From Candidatus Auribacter fodinae (GTDB lineage Bacteria; Auribacterota; Auribacteria; Auribacterales; Auribacteraceae), in the NCBI GenBank assembly GCA_003599815.1, contig QZJZ01000071.1, forward strand, positions 1-64,000: a stretch of DNA of 64,000 nucleotides, written 5' to 3'. The notes beneath the pieces are model-generated. The model was not told the DNA's origin, did not search any database, and saw nothing but the letters and a program-made list of their open reading frames with translations. Of this stretch, positions 50,400 through 58,949 are shown in pieces. The position numbers and the translations under genes were made by a program. Every line of letters starts with the position of its first letter. Within the stretch, counting starts at the first letter, position 1.

Positions 50400-51917
50400 T
50401 CAGCGTGGATAGAGTATGGTTTTCTGTTTAACGTATCTGCCGGGTGTTGCCGGAACATACGATTCGCCGGCACGCATATAATAATTCTGCAGTGTATCCT
50501 GCATAATGCCCGGTGTCAACTGTGATAGTTGCGCCGCGGAAACGATGACTCTGTTGTTTTCTACTCTGAGAGCGGATTCCAGTACTATGAGCGCGAATTC
50601 CTTTGACCGGATCAGAGAGCGTATTGCGTCGTCGCTGTTTATGCCTCGGTTGTGCAGTTGTTTTGTCATAAACGCTACCCATTCAGGATCTTTTCCGCAT
50701 AAGGCGGGGTAACTGATATTTTCGCATAACACTCTGCCCTGAGCTGACTTTACTTTCAGGTAAATTTCTTTCTCGCGTGAGTAGAGTTCCGAGAGAAACG
50801 TGCCGTAACCCATAGCTATACGGTAGTATGGAGCCGATCCGATAAACCACGGCATCATGGCTGAAAGAAGCACCGTTGCGAATACGGCGCAGGCGGCGGT
50901 ATTTTTCCACCGGGTATCCTGTATCAATGAGCGCCATGCGTACCCGCCCATAACAATCGTTGCCGCGACTGCTTCGATCAGGTACATGTTGGACGCGCCT
51001 TCTTTAAAAATAAGCAAAACTCCATTGAGCGACAGCAGTCCGTATATAAAAATGAGAGCAGTATTCATTGGCCATGCGCTTTTATTCCTGCGGGTGAGGC
51101 AGAAAACCATAGCGCCGGCATACCATATGATGAGTGAAATAAGGGGCATGACATGGCGTTTTATATCAGGTGTACAAAGCCCGGTAACCGTATATAAAAA
51201 CAGGTGCCGGAGAAATTCGCCGTGTGATACGATTTGCAGTATTACTGCAGGAACCGTAACCGAGGCAAGAAATGTGCAGGTGAAGAGCCATTTGTATTGG
51301 TGGCGGTAGAGGAACAGAACCGTACCGATTGCCAGAGGGGCGGCCAGCATACTGTGTTTTGTGAATACCCCGAGCGCGCATAATAACGCGGAAACAACAA
51401 CCGGTACACGTTTTTTATCAATGAGCAGTATTGCGAAAACAGCGCTTATGCTGAAAAATACGCCCAGTGCGTCGACTCTGTAATACCGGCACTGCCAGAG
51501 TATCATCGGCAGGGTCAGGAAAAAACCGCCGCATATGATGCCCCACATATAAGACCGCGCAAGGCGGTATGTCATCAGCCCGCATATAATAGCTGTTCCC
51601 AGCAGTGACAACGTTGAAATAAGCCGTCCTGAAGCGAGAGGATATGAAAACAGGTATCCTGTGACGGCGCACAATACGTTGTAAACAGGAGGATAATTGT
51701 TGATAAAGTACGGCGGATGCGTCAGGTGCATGTACGGCAGTGTACCTTCTTGTATGAGGCGGGTGACATACAGCACAACACCTTCATTCTGCTCAAGAGC
51801 GAATGGAAAGAAAATGGTCTTTACGCTGGTCAGAATAAATACAACACCTGCCAGCGCGAACCAGACATAGAGAGCGCCTGGAAGCACGCGCGATAAAATT
51901 GTAAAAGCGGATTTCAT
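50400..51917 (-). CDS. GT39/ArnT-like membrane glycosyltransferase
   Basis: A 505-residue membrane protein with about ten segments. The N-terminal FALEQNEGVVLYVTRLIQEG carries the luminal acidic loop of polyprenyl-phosphate-dependent GT-C enzymes (EG rather than DE), then the YMHLTHPPYFINNYPPVYNV region and helices. It is related to ArnT and PMT families, which use a lipid-phosphate sugar donor at the outer face of the membrane. A periplasmic tail of about 130 residues follows. It precedes the GT2 gene, so the pair may act on one glycan. Confidence 0.75.
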   Translation of the reverse strand: MKSAFTILSRVLPGALYVWFALAGVVFILTSVKTIFFPFALEQNEGVVLYVTRLIQEGTLPYMHLTHPPYFINNYPPVYNVLCAVTGYLFSYPLASGRLISTLSLLGTAIICGLMTYRLARSYMWGIICGGFFLTLPMILWQCRYYRVDALGVFFSISAVFAILLIDKKRVPVVVSALLCALGVFTKHSMLAAPLAIGTVLFLYRHQYKWLFTCTFLASVTVPAVILQIVSHGEFLRHLFLYTVTGLCTPDIKRHVMPLISLIIWYAGAMVFCLTRRNKSAWPMNTALIFIYGLLSLNGVLLIFKEGASNMYLIEAVAATIVMGGYAWRSLIQDTRWKNTAACAVFATVLLSAMMPWFIGSAPYYRIAMGYGTFLSELYSREKEIYLKVKSAQGRVLCENISYPALCGKDPEWVAFMTKQLHNRGINSDDAIRSLIRSKEFALIVLESALRVENNRVIVSAAQLSQLTPGIMQDTLQNYYMRAGESYVPATPGRYVKQKTILYPR

Positions 51918-51991
51918 AGTTATAACTATAACCCGGTATATAAGTATTTGTCATGTATATTATTGGTAAAAATCAAAAAATCTTTAGCAAA

Positions 51992-52028
51992 GAAAGCCCC
52001 GCGACAGGGGGGGATTGTCGTGGGGCTT
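51992..52028 (-). terminator. Hairpin terminator
   Basis: Stem AAAGCCCCGCGACA / TGTCGTGGGGCTTT at 51992-52028 with a nine-base G-rich loop; on the minus strand it is followed by a short T/C stretch. It ends the PEP-CTERM pair at 52057-53500. Confidence 0.8.
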
Positions 52029-52056
52029 TTGTGAAGAAAGTTCTGACCATTGCCGG

Positions 52057-52761
52057 TTAAGCACGTCTGATTTTTCTTCGAATAACAAAAAATCCAAGCC
52101 CAAAAAGCGCGATCGCCGCCGGTTCGGGGACACTGCTCGGTTCGGTAGTCATTGTTCCGACGATTTCTATATTGTTAAGATCCGTACCGTTGTCTATATA
52201 CGTTGAGAATATGTGCGGTATTGCGGATAAGTCGATAGTAAGGTCGGCGAACCCGACATATTCAAATGTTATCAGTTCGTATGGTATGCTGAACCAGTGT
52301 ACCAGCATAAGCTGTGTGTTGTGCAAAGCGATATTGGTGACATCTAGGCTCTCACTTGGAGAAACATGCGCGCCGGAACCGAGAGTGATCATATCCACGA
52401 TATGCAGGTCGCCGCTCATAATCAGGTCTTCCGTTCCGTTAGAGTCAACATCAGCGTATAATTTCAGCCCGGCAGTACTGGTAACTGGAGAAATAGCATA
52501 CATGGATGCGCCGGGTAAAGTGCCTGTTTTGGAAACAATAGCCGCCGGCTCTACAACAATCCTGGCGTTCTGCAGTTCGCTTGACGGGCTGTTGGTAACG
52601 GTTAACTCACCGAAATCGAGAGTCATGTTGTTCACTGATCCGGTAATTGAACCGCCGTTCTCATTAGGCGTTGATCCGAACTCAACTGTAACAGCGCTGA
52701 AAGCGGTGGTGCTTGCAATTGTCAGTAAAGCGGTCATAATCGATACAGCAGATATTTTCAT
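52057..52761 (-). CDS. PEP-CTERM protein (paralog 2)
   Basis: A 234-residue exported protein. Signal peptide MKISAVSIMTALLTIASTTA, then a beta-rich body and the sorting signal VPEPAAIALFGLGFFVIRRK with a basic tail. The ATG at 52759-52761 follows AGGAGGT at six-base spacing. It is a paralog of the upstream gene at 52793: both share LxFGxLxVTN, GSLxG or GTLPG, an LxLSGDL-type strand and a similar order. Function unknown; surface display by exosortase is likely. Confidence 0.85.
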   Translation of the reverse strand: MKISAVSIMTALLTIASTTAFSAVTVEFGSTPNENGGSITGSVNNMTLDFGELTVTNSPSSELQNARIVVEPAAIVSKTGTLPGASMYAISPVTSTAGLKLYADVDSNGTEDLIMSGDLHIVDMITLGSGAHVSPSESLDVTNIALHNTQLMLVHWFSIPYELITFEYVGFADLTIDLSAIPHIFSTYIDNGTDLNNIEIVGTMTTEPSSVPEPAAIALFGLGFFVIRRKIRRA

Positions 52762-52792
52762 AGTAAGACCTCCTCTCACCTATAATTCGACA

Positions 52793-53500
52793 TTATGAAC
52801 CAATCGTATGAGAAATTCTTTTTTTCAGGACAGAAAGTAACGCAATGCTGAACAATGTAATTGATAATGGCTCAGGAATAGCTATGCCGAACCCGGAAAA
52901 CGTACCGCCGACAATCCCCTGAATATCGTTCATTTCAAGAAGCTGTTCCGCAGGGTCGTCATTCGCTACATCCTGCATGGTGATGTTCAGGTCGCCGCCC
53001 GCGCCGAAATCGGTGAAGAAAGCAAGAAGTACAGGATCAACGGTATGTATAACCGGCGACAGTACATTGAGCTGTACCGTATCGTCGAGCGTACCGGTTT
53101 TTCCGAAAAAGTATAAATCGTTCAAAAGCAGGTCGCCGCTGAGTACCAGTTCCTGATTGAGGATAATTCTAAATCCGCCCATTATGGGGAATTCCGGAAC
53201 GAGGGCGTAATGTATAAGGTCTTTCCCTGCTAAAGAACCGACAGTATTGCGGCTGTCAAGGTCAAGGTGCACATCGGAAATAATAACCTCAGCGCCGACT
53301 ATGGGGCTGAATGAGCTTCCGTTATGCTCCGCGTTTGTAACGGCAAGTTTCCCGAACGAGAGGGTCGCTGTCTGTCCGCTCGGGCTGATGGAGTAATACT
53401 GCGCATTGGATGTCTGGAACCCCAATGACGTCGCAAATGATGCCGTGGTGCCGAATATGCAGGTTAAACTGAATAATAAGACCGCCAATACAATCTTCAT
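52793..53500 (-). CDS. PEP-CTERM protein (paralog 1)
   Basis: A 235-residue exported protein. Signal peptide MKIVLAVLLFSLTCIFGTTA, a body with LSFGKLAVTNAEH, ELVLSGDLLLNDLYFFGKTG and LLAFFTDFGAGGDLNI, and the sorting signal IPEPLSITLFSIALLSVLKK with a basic end. The ATG at 53498-53500 follows AAGGAG; the TTG six bases before has no good spacing. It is the first gene after the consensus promoter and has an adjacent paralog at 52057. Both are probably surface proteins. Confidence 0.85.
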   Translation of the reverse strand: MKIVLAVLLFSLTCIFGTTASFATSLGFQTSNAQYYSISPSGQTATLSFGKLAVTNAEHNGSSFSPIVGAEVIISDVHLDLDSRNTVGSLAGKDLIHYALVPEFPIMGGFRIILNQELVLSGDLLLNDLYFFGKTGTLDDTVQLNVLSPVIHTVDPVLLAFFTDFGAGGDLNITMQDVANDDPAEQLLEMNDIQGIVGGTFSGFGIAIPEPLSITLFSIALLSVLKKRISHTIGS

Positions 53501-53573
53501 CGCCAAAATCTCCTTTGTAGCAAACCGCAGAAGTAAAACACTTAAGCCGAATAATGTATAAAGTTCTATACAT

Positions 53574-53602
53574 ATTATACATGGAATATCTCAGCTTGTC
53601 AA
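53574..53602 (-). promoter_or_regulatory. Consensus sigma-70 promoter of the PEP-CTERM pair
   Basis: Minus strand TTGACA (53597-53602), exactly 17 bases of spacer and TATAAT (53574-53579). Both boxes match the consensus perfectly, which predicts strong basal expression. The ATG of the first gene lies 73 bases downstream. Confidence 0.8.
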
Positions 53603-53723
53603 ATCGCGACTGTAATTTTTCTAAAATTGTATTCAAAATCAGTCGTTATATTGTATAGTGTAATCAGCTATGAGGTCGGCGGGTCAGGTTTTCACGATAC
53701 TTTAACGGCGTATCCATTCGGGT

Positions 53724-54548
53724 ATGAATACTATGAATAATAAAAACGTATGTACCATGTTGTTTGTTTGCCTCCTTTGCTGTGCATTCATTGCTCGGGC
53801 CGATGAGATTATCCTGAAGAACGGAGTCCGCCTGCAGGGATTGCTGGTCGGAGAGCGTGATTCAAATCTGGAATTTGATATCCTGTATGATACGATTCGC
53901 ATTCCTGCCCGGATAAGCAAAAGCGACGTGCTGTCAGTGGAAATGGACAATACCGGCAGTGAGCAGACTGTTGATTTGTTTTCCATCAGCCAGCAGGCAA
54001 AAGGGCTGGTGCTGTATGAAGGGCGGTGGCTGCCGAAAGAACATGTTGATATGGTGCGCAGTAAACAGTCAAAGATCGCTCAGGCAAAAAAGATTACATT
54101 ATTTTCACTCCAGTTTTTTTTCTTTTTGATGGCATGCCTTGCTCTGGTTATTGTATTTGATTTTCTGCACTATGAATGGAAACGCCTGCGTGTGCGCCGT
54201 GTTGAAAAAGGGCAAAGCGGGGCTGATTACCGGTTGCACCGCCGTATTTCAGCGGCGATCCCCTTTGAATTTGAAATGGAAAACGGAACTAAGCATTCTG
54301 CGGTCACCACGAATATCAGCCTTGGCGGCATGCTGTTTACCACTCCTGTAGCTCTGGAATTGACTACACAGATAAATGTCAGCCTGACCGCTGATGATAT
54401 TCATATTGACTGCCAGGGAATGGTGGTCAGGTCGGATAAGGAGCCGAACGAGAATATATATAACATCGGGTTGAGTTTTATCGGGCTCAATGCTGATATG
54501 CGCCAGAAAATCGCCCGTTTTATCGCTCACGCGCAGATTCAATTATAA
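53724..54548 (+). CDS. PilZ-domain protein with exported N-terminal part
   Basis: A 274-residue protein. A signal peptide or first helix (MNNKNVCTMLFVCLLCCAFI) is followed by an exported part (about 25-125) with DEIILKNGVRLQGLLVGERD, one membrane helix (about 125-149, FSLQFFFFLMACLALVIVFD) and a cytoplasmic PilZ domain. The PilZ signature is complete: RLHRRISAAIPFEFE with the RxxxR arginines, and TTNISLGGMLF with the (D/N)xSxxG motif. It should bind cyclic di-GMP and link it to an envelope partner. It diverges from the PEP-CTERM pair. Confidence 0.85.
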   Translation: MNTMNNKNVCTMLFVCLLCCAFIARADEIILKNGVRLQGLLVGERDSNLEFDILYDTIRIPARISKSDVLSVEMDNTGSEQTVDLFSISQQAKGLVLYEGRWLPKEHVDMVRSKQSKIAQAKKITLFSLQFFFFLMACLALVIVFDFLHYEWKRLRVRRVEKGQSGADYRLHRRISAAIPFEFEMENGTKHSAVTTNISLGGMLFTTPVALELTTQINVSLTADDIHIDCQGMVVRSDKEPNENIYNIGLSFIGLNADMRQKIARFIAHAQIQL

Positions 54549-54571
54549 TATATATAGTATACACGCAAAAT

Positions 54572-54607
54572 AAAAGCCCGCTTATACTCTGAGATAAGCG
54601 GGCTTTT
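54572..54607. terminator. Bidirectional terminator between the PilZ and HU genes
   Basis: Stem AAAAGCCCGCTTAT / ATAAGCGGGCTTTT at 54572-54607 with an eight-base loop. T-runs on both strands fit termination of both converging genes. Confidence 0.9.
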
Positions 54608-54645
54608 TTATCCAAAACGAATTGATGTTTTGACCGGATAAAGAA

Positions 54646-54930
54646 TTACAGTTCCGTTTCTACCAGTTCACGCATTCTTTTGCCGGATTTAAAAACTACT
54701 ACGTTGCGCGCAGGAATCTGAACTTCATGTTCAGGCCTGTTCGGGTTTCTGCCTTTACGTGCTTCACGATGTTTTACTTTGAAAACACCGAAATCCCTCA
54801 GTTCGACATTTTCCCGGCGTTCGAGACTTTCAGTAATGTAATCGAGCGTTTTTTGAATCACTTTGCTTACATCGAGCTGAGTCAGTCCTGTTTCACGTGC
54901 GATTCTTACTACGAGATCTCGTTTTGTCAT
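54646..54930 (-). CDS. HU/IHF-family DNA-binding protein
   Basis: A 94-residue histone-like protein. The DNA-bending family pattern is complete: TKRDLVVRIARETGLTQLDV, the dimer helices, ENVELRDFGVFKVKHREARK, and the beta-arm GRNPNRPEHEVQIPARNVVV ending with FKSGKRMRELV. RNPNRPE in place of the usual RNPxTGE/K matches IHF-like members more than HU. The ATG at 54928-54930 follows GGAGGT; the GTG at 54942 lies within that site. It binds and bends DNA; in this family it often regulates and packs the genome. Confidence 0.88.
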   Translation of the reverse strand: MTKRDLVVRIARETGLTQLDVSKVIQKTLDYITESLERRENVELRDFGVFKVKHREARKGRNPNRPEHEVQIPARNVVVFKSGKRMRELVETEL

Positions 54931-55615
54931 TGCTACCTCCACATTTTAGCATTTGACTGAAAACATGGAATTAAATTAATAACCCCCACCTTAAATACAT
55001 GCTAAATGAAACAAAAATAAAAGTCAAAGGTATTTTTTTATATCTTTAAATAATCAGGTTCAAATATCTCATTTTTCCTGATCTGAGAAAGCATCTGCAA
55101 TTAATACTAATGTCCGGTAATGTAAAAAAACTTCCTTTTTTGTATCTGCATGGAATGCAGTTTCTTAATTTCTTTTAAAAAGAAATATAATGAACACTAA
55201 CACATATAAAACATAATGTAAAGAAAAAATAAGTGTAAATTATCAAAAAAAAATGGATAAATAATTTTTTAAAATCTACAACTAATTGGTTCAAAAGAAA
55301 ATAAAAAAAGTTTAAAAAAATATAAAAAAATATGTTTCATCAGATTAAGCTTAATCCCTTTTCCGCCATGAAGAAAGTATAATGGCTAAAGTTGTAATTA
55401 TATTACATTACAAATGACAAGAAAAAACGATGAAGTCTTCTCTTGTGAGCTTCAGATAGTCGGGGAAGAAGCAGAATGAGAAACGGCGCTAAAATAAAGT
55501 CAATCATGCGAATGACGATTATAATGAGAGCTCTGTATTTATCTTAACGCAGGAACGTACTGTTGGTTGATTACTTTAATTCGGGACGAAAAGTCCGATA
55601 GAACCCGGGTAAAAA
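54931..55615. other. AT-rich intergenic region
   Basis: About 685 bp without a gene. The part 55020-55400 is extremely AT-rich with many A- and T-tracts (for example 55225-55345), which predicts curved DNA. It contains the HU/IHF promoter on the left and must hold the start signals for the kinase at 55616. No repeats or tRNA seen. Confidence 0.55.
54999..55027 (-). promoter_or_regulatory. Sigma-70-type promoter of the HU/IHF gene
   Basis: Minus strand TTGACT (55022-55027), 17-base spacer and TAGCAT (54999-55004), about 70 bases upstream of the ATG. Confidence 0.55.
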
Positions 55616-57022
55616 ATGCACAAAATACTCCTGATTTGCGATACTACTGCCTGCTCCGCCGCCAATGTTGAGCTTGGAGATATCCATGATGAGGCTTCCG
55701 TTACGGTAATTGCTCCTGATGAAGCCGCTGTACAGCCTGCCCACAGTTCCTATGATCAGATTATTATTGATATGAATTTGTCCGATGCGCAGATTCAGTC
55801 TGTTATTTCCGCTATGCGCAGTGCCGGCGTGTCCATCCCCATCATTATTTATCCGACGGGGAAGAAGTGTTGGACTGCAGTACCTTCCACGCAGGGTAGG
55901 CCTGAGAACGCGGCGGGAGACTGTTCTCGGCATAAAAGAGAGCACAGCGGATGCGGGGCAATGGTTATCAGCGGCGAAGCGTCAATTGCCGGGGCGGCGT
56001 GTATATATCCCCATTTTTTTGACGACATTGATTCCGGTATCATCATCAGTACACGGGAAGGCGTTTGTGTTTACTCTAACAATACGATACAAATGCTTAT
56101 AGGCGGCAGTATCGTACAGCGTCATATAAAAGAGCTCTTTGGCGACTATTTCCCGGAAGAGTACAAGTCCGGCGATGGCATTCAATTCGATACCGTATTG
56201 AGGCATGCGGGGATAGGCAGAGACATTCCTGTGCATGTCGAGGCTGTGCCGATTGCCGAAAAGTGCCCGCTTGGATGGTATATTCTTGTAACCGGGCTTG
56301 AGAACTTTTCTGAATTCTTTGAAACGGTGGAAGAGTCTGCACACCAGCTTATGCCTCCTGAATTTCCTGAAACGCTCATGGACAGGCTGGCACATGAGGT
56401 ACGCACCCCTGCCGCATTGATAAAGGAATCCATAGAGCTCATCGCTGAACAGTACCTTGGCGATATCAATGCGATGCAGAAACAGTACCTTGATGTGGCA
56501 CAGAAAAATATCGGGCGGCTGGTGACGGCTGTCAACCTGATGCTGGAGCATACGTCTGCCAACTCGGTGATAGCCAAGCTGGATGTACAGGATTGCAACA
56601 TTCATGACATTCTGCACAGTATTGTTGTTACGCTGAACCAACTGTATCCATATTTAGCCGGCTCCATACACCTGCATCATTCCGCGGAAGTAGTGGTAAA
56701 AACCGATCAGGCAAAACTGGCATATATTTTGTATACACTCATGGATATGCTTGTGTCCGGGCAGGCGGGCGCTGAATCCGTCGACGTATCTGTCCGGAGT
56801 TTGGATGCGCATGCACTTATTATTATACATACACGGTATTGCGGCGGTGACGTGCTTCATGCAGACAGCAACTATCCTGACGCGCTGGAAATATGCAAGG
56901 TACTGCTATGGCTTTTAAAAGGCTCACTGACAGTAGACAGCGAGCCCAACCGTCCGGACGGCTGTTTAAAAATTATTCTGCCGCTGGAATACGAAACACA
57001 GATCTGGAGGAACGAAACATGA
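55616..57022 (+). CDS. Histidine kinase with degenerate ATPase domain
   Basis: A 468-residue protein. Residues 1-85 are receiver-like (ILLICDTTAC, IIIDMNLSDAQ with Asp52). Residues about 135-228 resemble a PAS domain (DIDSGIIISTREGVCVYSNN). A dimerisation H-box follows: MDRLAHEVRTPAALI with His260. The ATPase half is diverged: the N-box reads LAYILYTLMDMLVSGQ with no key asparagine, and no DxGxG G1 box is seen; VDVSVRSLDAHALIII fills the place. It may dimerise and bind partners without being a classical kinase. The receiver gene at 57019 overlaps its stop. Confidence 0.75.
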   Translation: MHKILLICDTTACSAANVELGDIHDEASVTVIAPDEAAVQPAHSSYDQIIIDMNLSDAQIQSVISAMRSAGVSIPIIIYPTGKKCWTAVPSTQGRPENAAGDCSRHKREHSGCGAMVISGEASIAGAACIYPHFFDDIDSGIIISTREGVCVYSNNTIQMLIGGSIVQRHIKELFGDYFPEEYKSGDGIQFDTVLRHAGIGRDIPVHVEAVPIAEKCPLGWYILVTGLENFSEFFETVEESAHQLMPPEFPETLMDRLAHEVRTPAALIKESIELIAEQYLGDINAMQKQYLDVAQKNIGRLVTAVNLMLEHTSANSVIAKLDVQDCNIHDILHSIVVTLNQLYPYLAGSIHLHHSAEVVVKTDQAKLAYILYTLMDMLVSGQAGAESVDVSVRSLDAHALIIIHTRYCGGDVLHADSNYPDALEICKVLLWLLKGSLTVDSEPNRPDGCLKIILPLEYETQIWRNET

Positions 57023-57396
57023 GTTCTACCCAAAAAAAACAGGTGCTGATTGTTGAAGATGAACAGGATTTGTTGACCATTCTGCAGATCAGGCTCTCAC
57101 GCGACAATTATGAAGTGTTCACCGCTCCTGACGGACAGGCAGGGCTGGAACTCGCCCAGACCATTAAGCCGGATGTGGTGGTGCTGGACATCATGATGCC
57201 CGGAAAAGACGGATTTTCCCTGTTGCGCGACTTGAAAGGAAATGAGGAAACCTGTCATATCCCGGTTATTGTAGTGACTGCCCGTGACCGTATAGAAGAG
57301 CCGTGCGCGCTTGAAGGGGCAGAACGGTTTCTGGTGAAACCATACGAGTATTCGGTGCTTCAGGAATCCATTCGCGAGTTGACTGCCGGCGTGTAA
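57019..57396 (+). CDS. Stand-alone response regulator receiver
   Basis: A 125-residue single-domain receiver (CheY-like): QVLIVEDEQDLLTILQ with the acidic residues, Asp57 in VVVLDIMMPGKDGF, Thr87 in VVTARD and Lys107 in FLVKPYE are all present. It has no output domain. The start is the ATG at 57019, which overlaps the kinase stop codon (ATGA) and follows GGAGG. The frame starting at 56893 is a false extension. It is probably partnered with the kinase upstream or with another kinase. Confidence 0.85.
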   Translation: MSSTQKKQVLIVEDEQDLLTILQIRLSRDNYEVFTAPDGQAGLELAQTIKPDVVVLDIMMPGKDGFSLLRDLKGNEETCHIPVIVVTARDRIEEPCALEGAERFLVKPYEYSVLQESIRELTAGV

Positions 57397-57400
57397 GCGG

Positions 57401-58318
57401 TTAAAGAGTATAAACGGTTCCTTCCCGAGCGCATTCCACCGCACTGAACAGTTTTTGCGCGTCCGTTTGCTTTGAGCGGACGATCTCGTCTGTATCGTTC
57501 GGGTCGTGATGTGTGAGTATAAGTTTCTTCACGCCAGCTTTCTGAGCTACTTCAACAGCCATATTGACTGTGCTGTGCCCCCATCCCTGTTTCGGCAGTT
57601 TCGGATCTGCGTATGTGGCGCAAGTAAATTGCGCGTCGTGCACCAATAGGTCGGCTCCCTGGCAGAACTGGACAAGCCGCTGGTCACTGCCTATATATCC
57701 TTCGGTATCCGTGGCAAATACGAATTTTTTACCGCGCCATATGACCGCATAAATATAGATGCCTCCTTTCGGGTGCGCGTACCCGCGCAGGACTTTGACC
57801 TGAATATCGTCAGGGTCACAGCTCAGGTGCTGAGAGCCGTGATACAGTCCTTTGGGCGTTCCGGTTGCCGCATCCAGCAGGACGGTATCCGAGTCGGATA
57901 GTTCCTGCACGTTTTTTATGGCGTGCGTTTCAACGAATTCCACAGGGAAATAGGGCGGAAGCATAGACCGCGAGAGCATTTCCACCAGCGAACAGGTCGA
58001 TGTGCAGGCGCCGTATATATTTATGGTAGTGGAATACAGGTATGCCGGCGCGAAAAACGGAAATCCCTCAATATGGTCATGATGAATGTGCGTTAAAAAG
58101 AGGTTGGCTATAATGGTTTTTTTATCAGTCTGATGTTCTTTCAGCAATTCCTGCCCGTAATCAATAATACCCGTACCTGCGTCAAAAATGATGATGCAGT
58201 TGCGTATTTTGACCGCGTAACAGGTCGTGTTGCCGCCAAAATAAACCGTATCCTGTCCCGGTTTAGGGTAGCTTCCGCGGCATCCGAAGACTTTAACATT
58301 GAAAGCATCAGTACTCAT
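57401..58318 (-). CDS. Metallo-beta-lactamase-fold hydrolase
   Basis: A 305-residue MBL-fold enzyme. The zinc motif LFLTHIHHDHIEGFPFF (HxHxDH) lies near residue 76; the acidic turn IIFDAGTGI precedes it; HPKGGIYIYAV, FATDTEGYI, LVHDAQFT and WGHSTVNMAVEVAQ, then ILTHHDPN near the end complete the metal ligands. The profile is close to cAMP phosphodiesterase class III/PhnP-type members (GCRGSYPKPG at the start). A nucleotide or phosphodiester substrate is likely. It converges with the receiver gene. Confidence 0.85.
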   Translation of the reverse strand: MSTDAFNVKVFGCRGSYPKPGQDTVYFGGNTTCYAVKIRNCIIIFDAGTGIIDYGQELLKEHQTDKKTIIANLFLTHIHHDHIEGFPFFAPAYLYSTTINIYGACTSTCSLVEMLSRSMLPPYFPVEFVETHAIKNVQELSDSDTVLLDAATGTPKGLYHGSQHLSCDPDDIQVKVLRGYAHPKGGIYIYAVIWRGKKFVFATDTEGYIGSDQRLVQFCQGADLLVHDAQFTCATYADPKLPKQGWGHSTVNMAVEVAQKAGVKKLILTHHDPNDTDEIVRSKQTDAQKLFSAVECAREGTVYTL

Positions 58319-58416
58319 CAGGCAAATCCTTTCGGAAAAAATTCACATTACAACGCACTTCCGCATAAACATACTGGCGATTATACCACGAGGGCATACG
58401 CCCTGCAAACCAATAA

Positions 58417-58923
58417 TTAGCTGAGCGCTTTCAGTATCGCCTTACAGAAAGCCGGGAGGTCATCCGGTTTTCGTGAGGTGATAAGTTTTCCGTCCACAAC
58501 GACTTCTTCATCCTCAAACAAACCGCCTGCATGAATAAGGTCGTCCCGAATAGCTCTGTATCCTGTAACCCGTTTGCCGTTAATGATATCCGCTGACGCA
58601 ATCACCCATCCGCCGTGGCAGATTGCCGCAACCATTTTATTCTGATCAGACAGTTTTCTCACAAAGTCCACTACGCTGTCGTGTATGCGCAGGTGGTCGG
58701 GCGCCCATCCGCCGGGTATGATGACTCCGTCATAGTCTTTGGGCTGTAAGTCTTCAGCGTCAACGTCAACACGTATGGCAATGCCGTATTTCCCGAAATA
58801 CGTCTGTGCAGTGCCCGTTCCGACCACGATGACCTCGTACCCTTCTTCTTTAAGGCGGTAATACGGGTAAAAAACCTCAAGGTCCTGAAAATCTTTTTCC
58901 ACGAGAATGGCTACTTTTTTCAT
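58417..58923 (-). CDS. DJ-1/PfpI-family protein
   Basis: A 168-residue PfpI/DJ-1 superfamily protein. The nucleophile elbow AAICHGGW has the conserved cysteine followed by histidine; GVIIPGGWAPDHLRI is the family hallmark, and GITSRKPDDLPAF-type end is near the C-terminus (KLITSRKPDDLPAFCKAIL). Members act as deglycases, glyoxalases or peptidases. This protein matches the intracellular protease PfpI branch. It precedes the MBL gene by 98 bp and follows the HAD gene by 26 bp, so an operon is possible. Confidence 0.85.
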   Translation of the reverse strand: MKKVAILVEKDFQDLEVFYPYYRLKEEGYEVIVVGTGTAQTYFGKYGIAIRVDVDAEDLQPKDYDGVIIPGGWAPDHLRIHDSVVDFVRKLSDQNKMVAAICHGGWVIASADIINGKRVTGYRAIRDDLIHAGGLFEDEEVVVDGKLITSRKPDDLPAFCKAILKALS

Positions 58924-58949
58924 ACTGGCATTTCCTTTTTCTGTATTTT

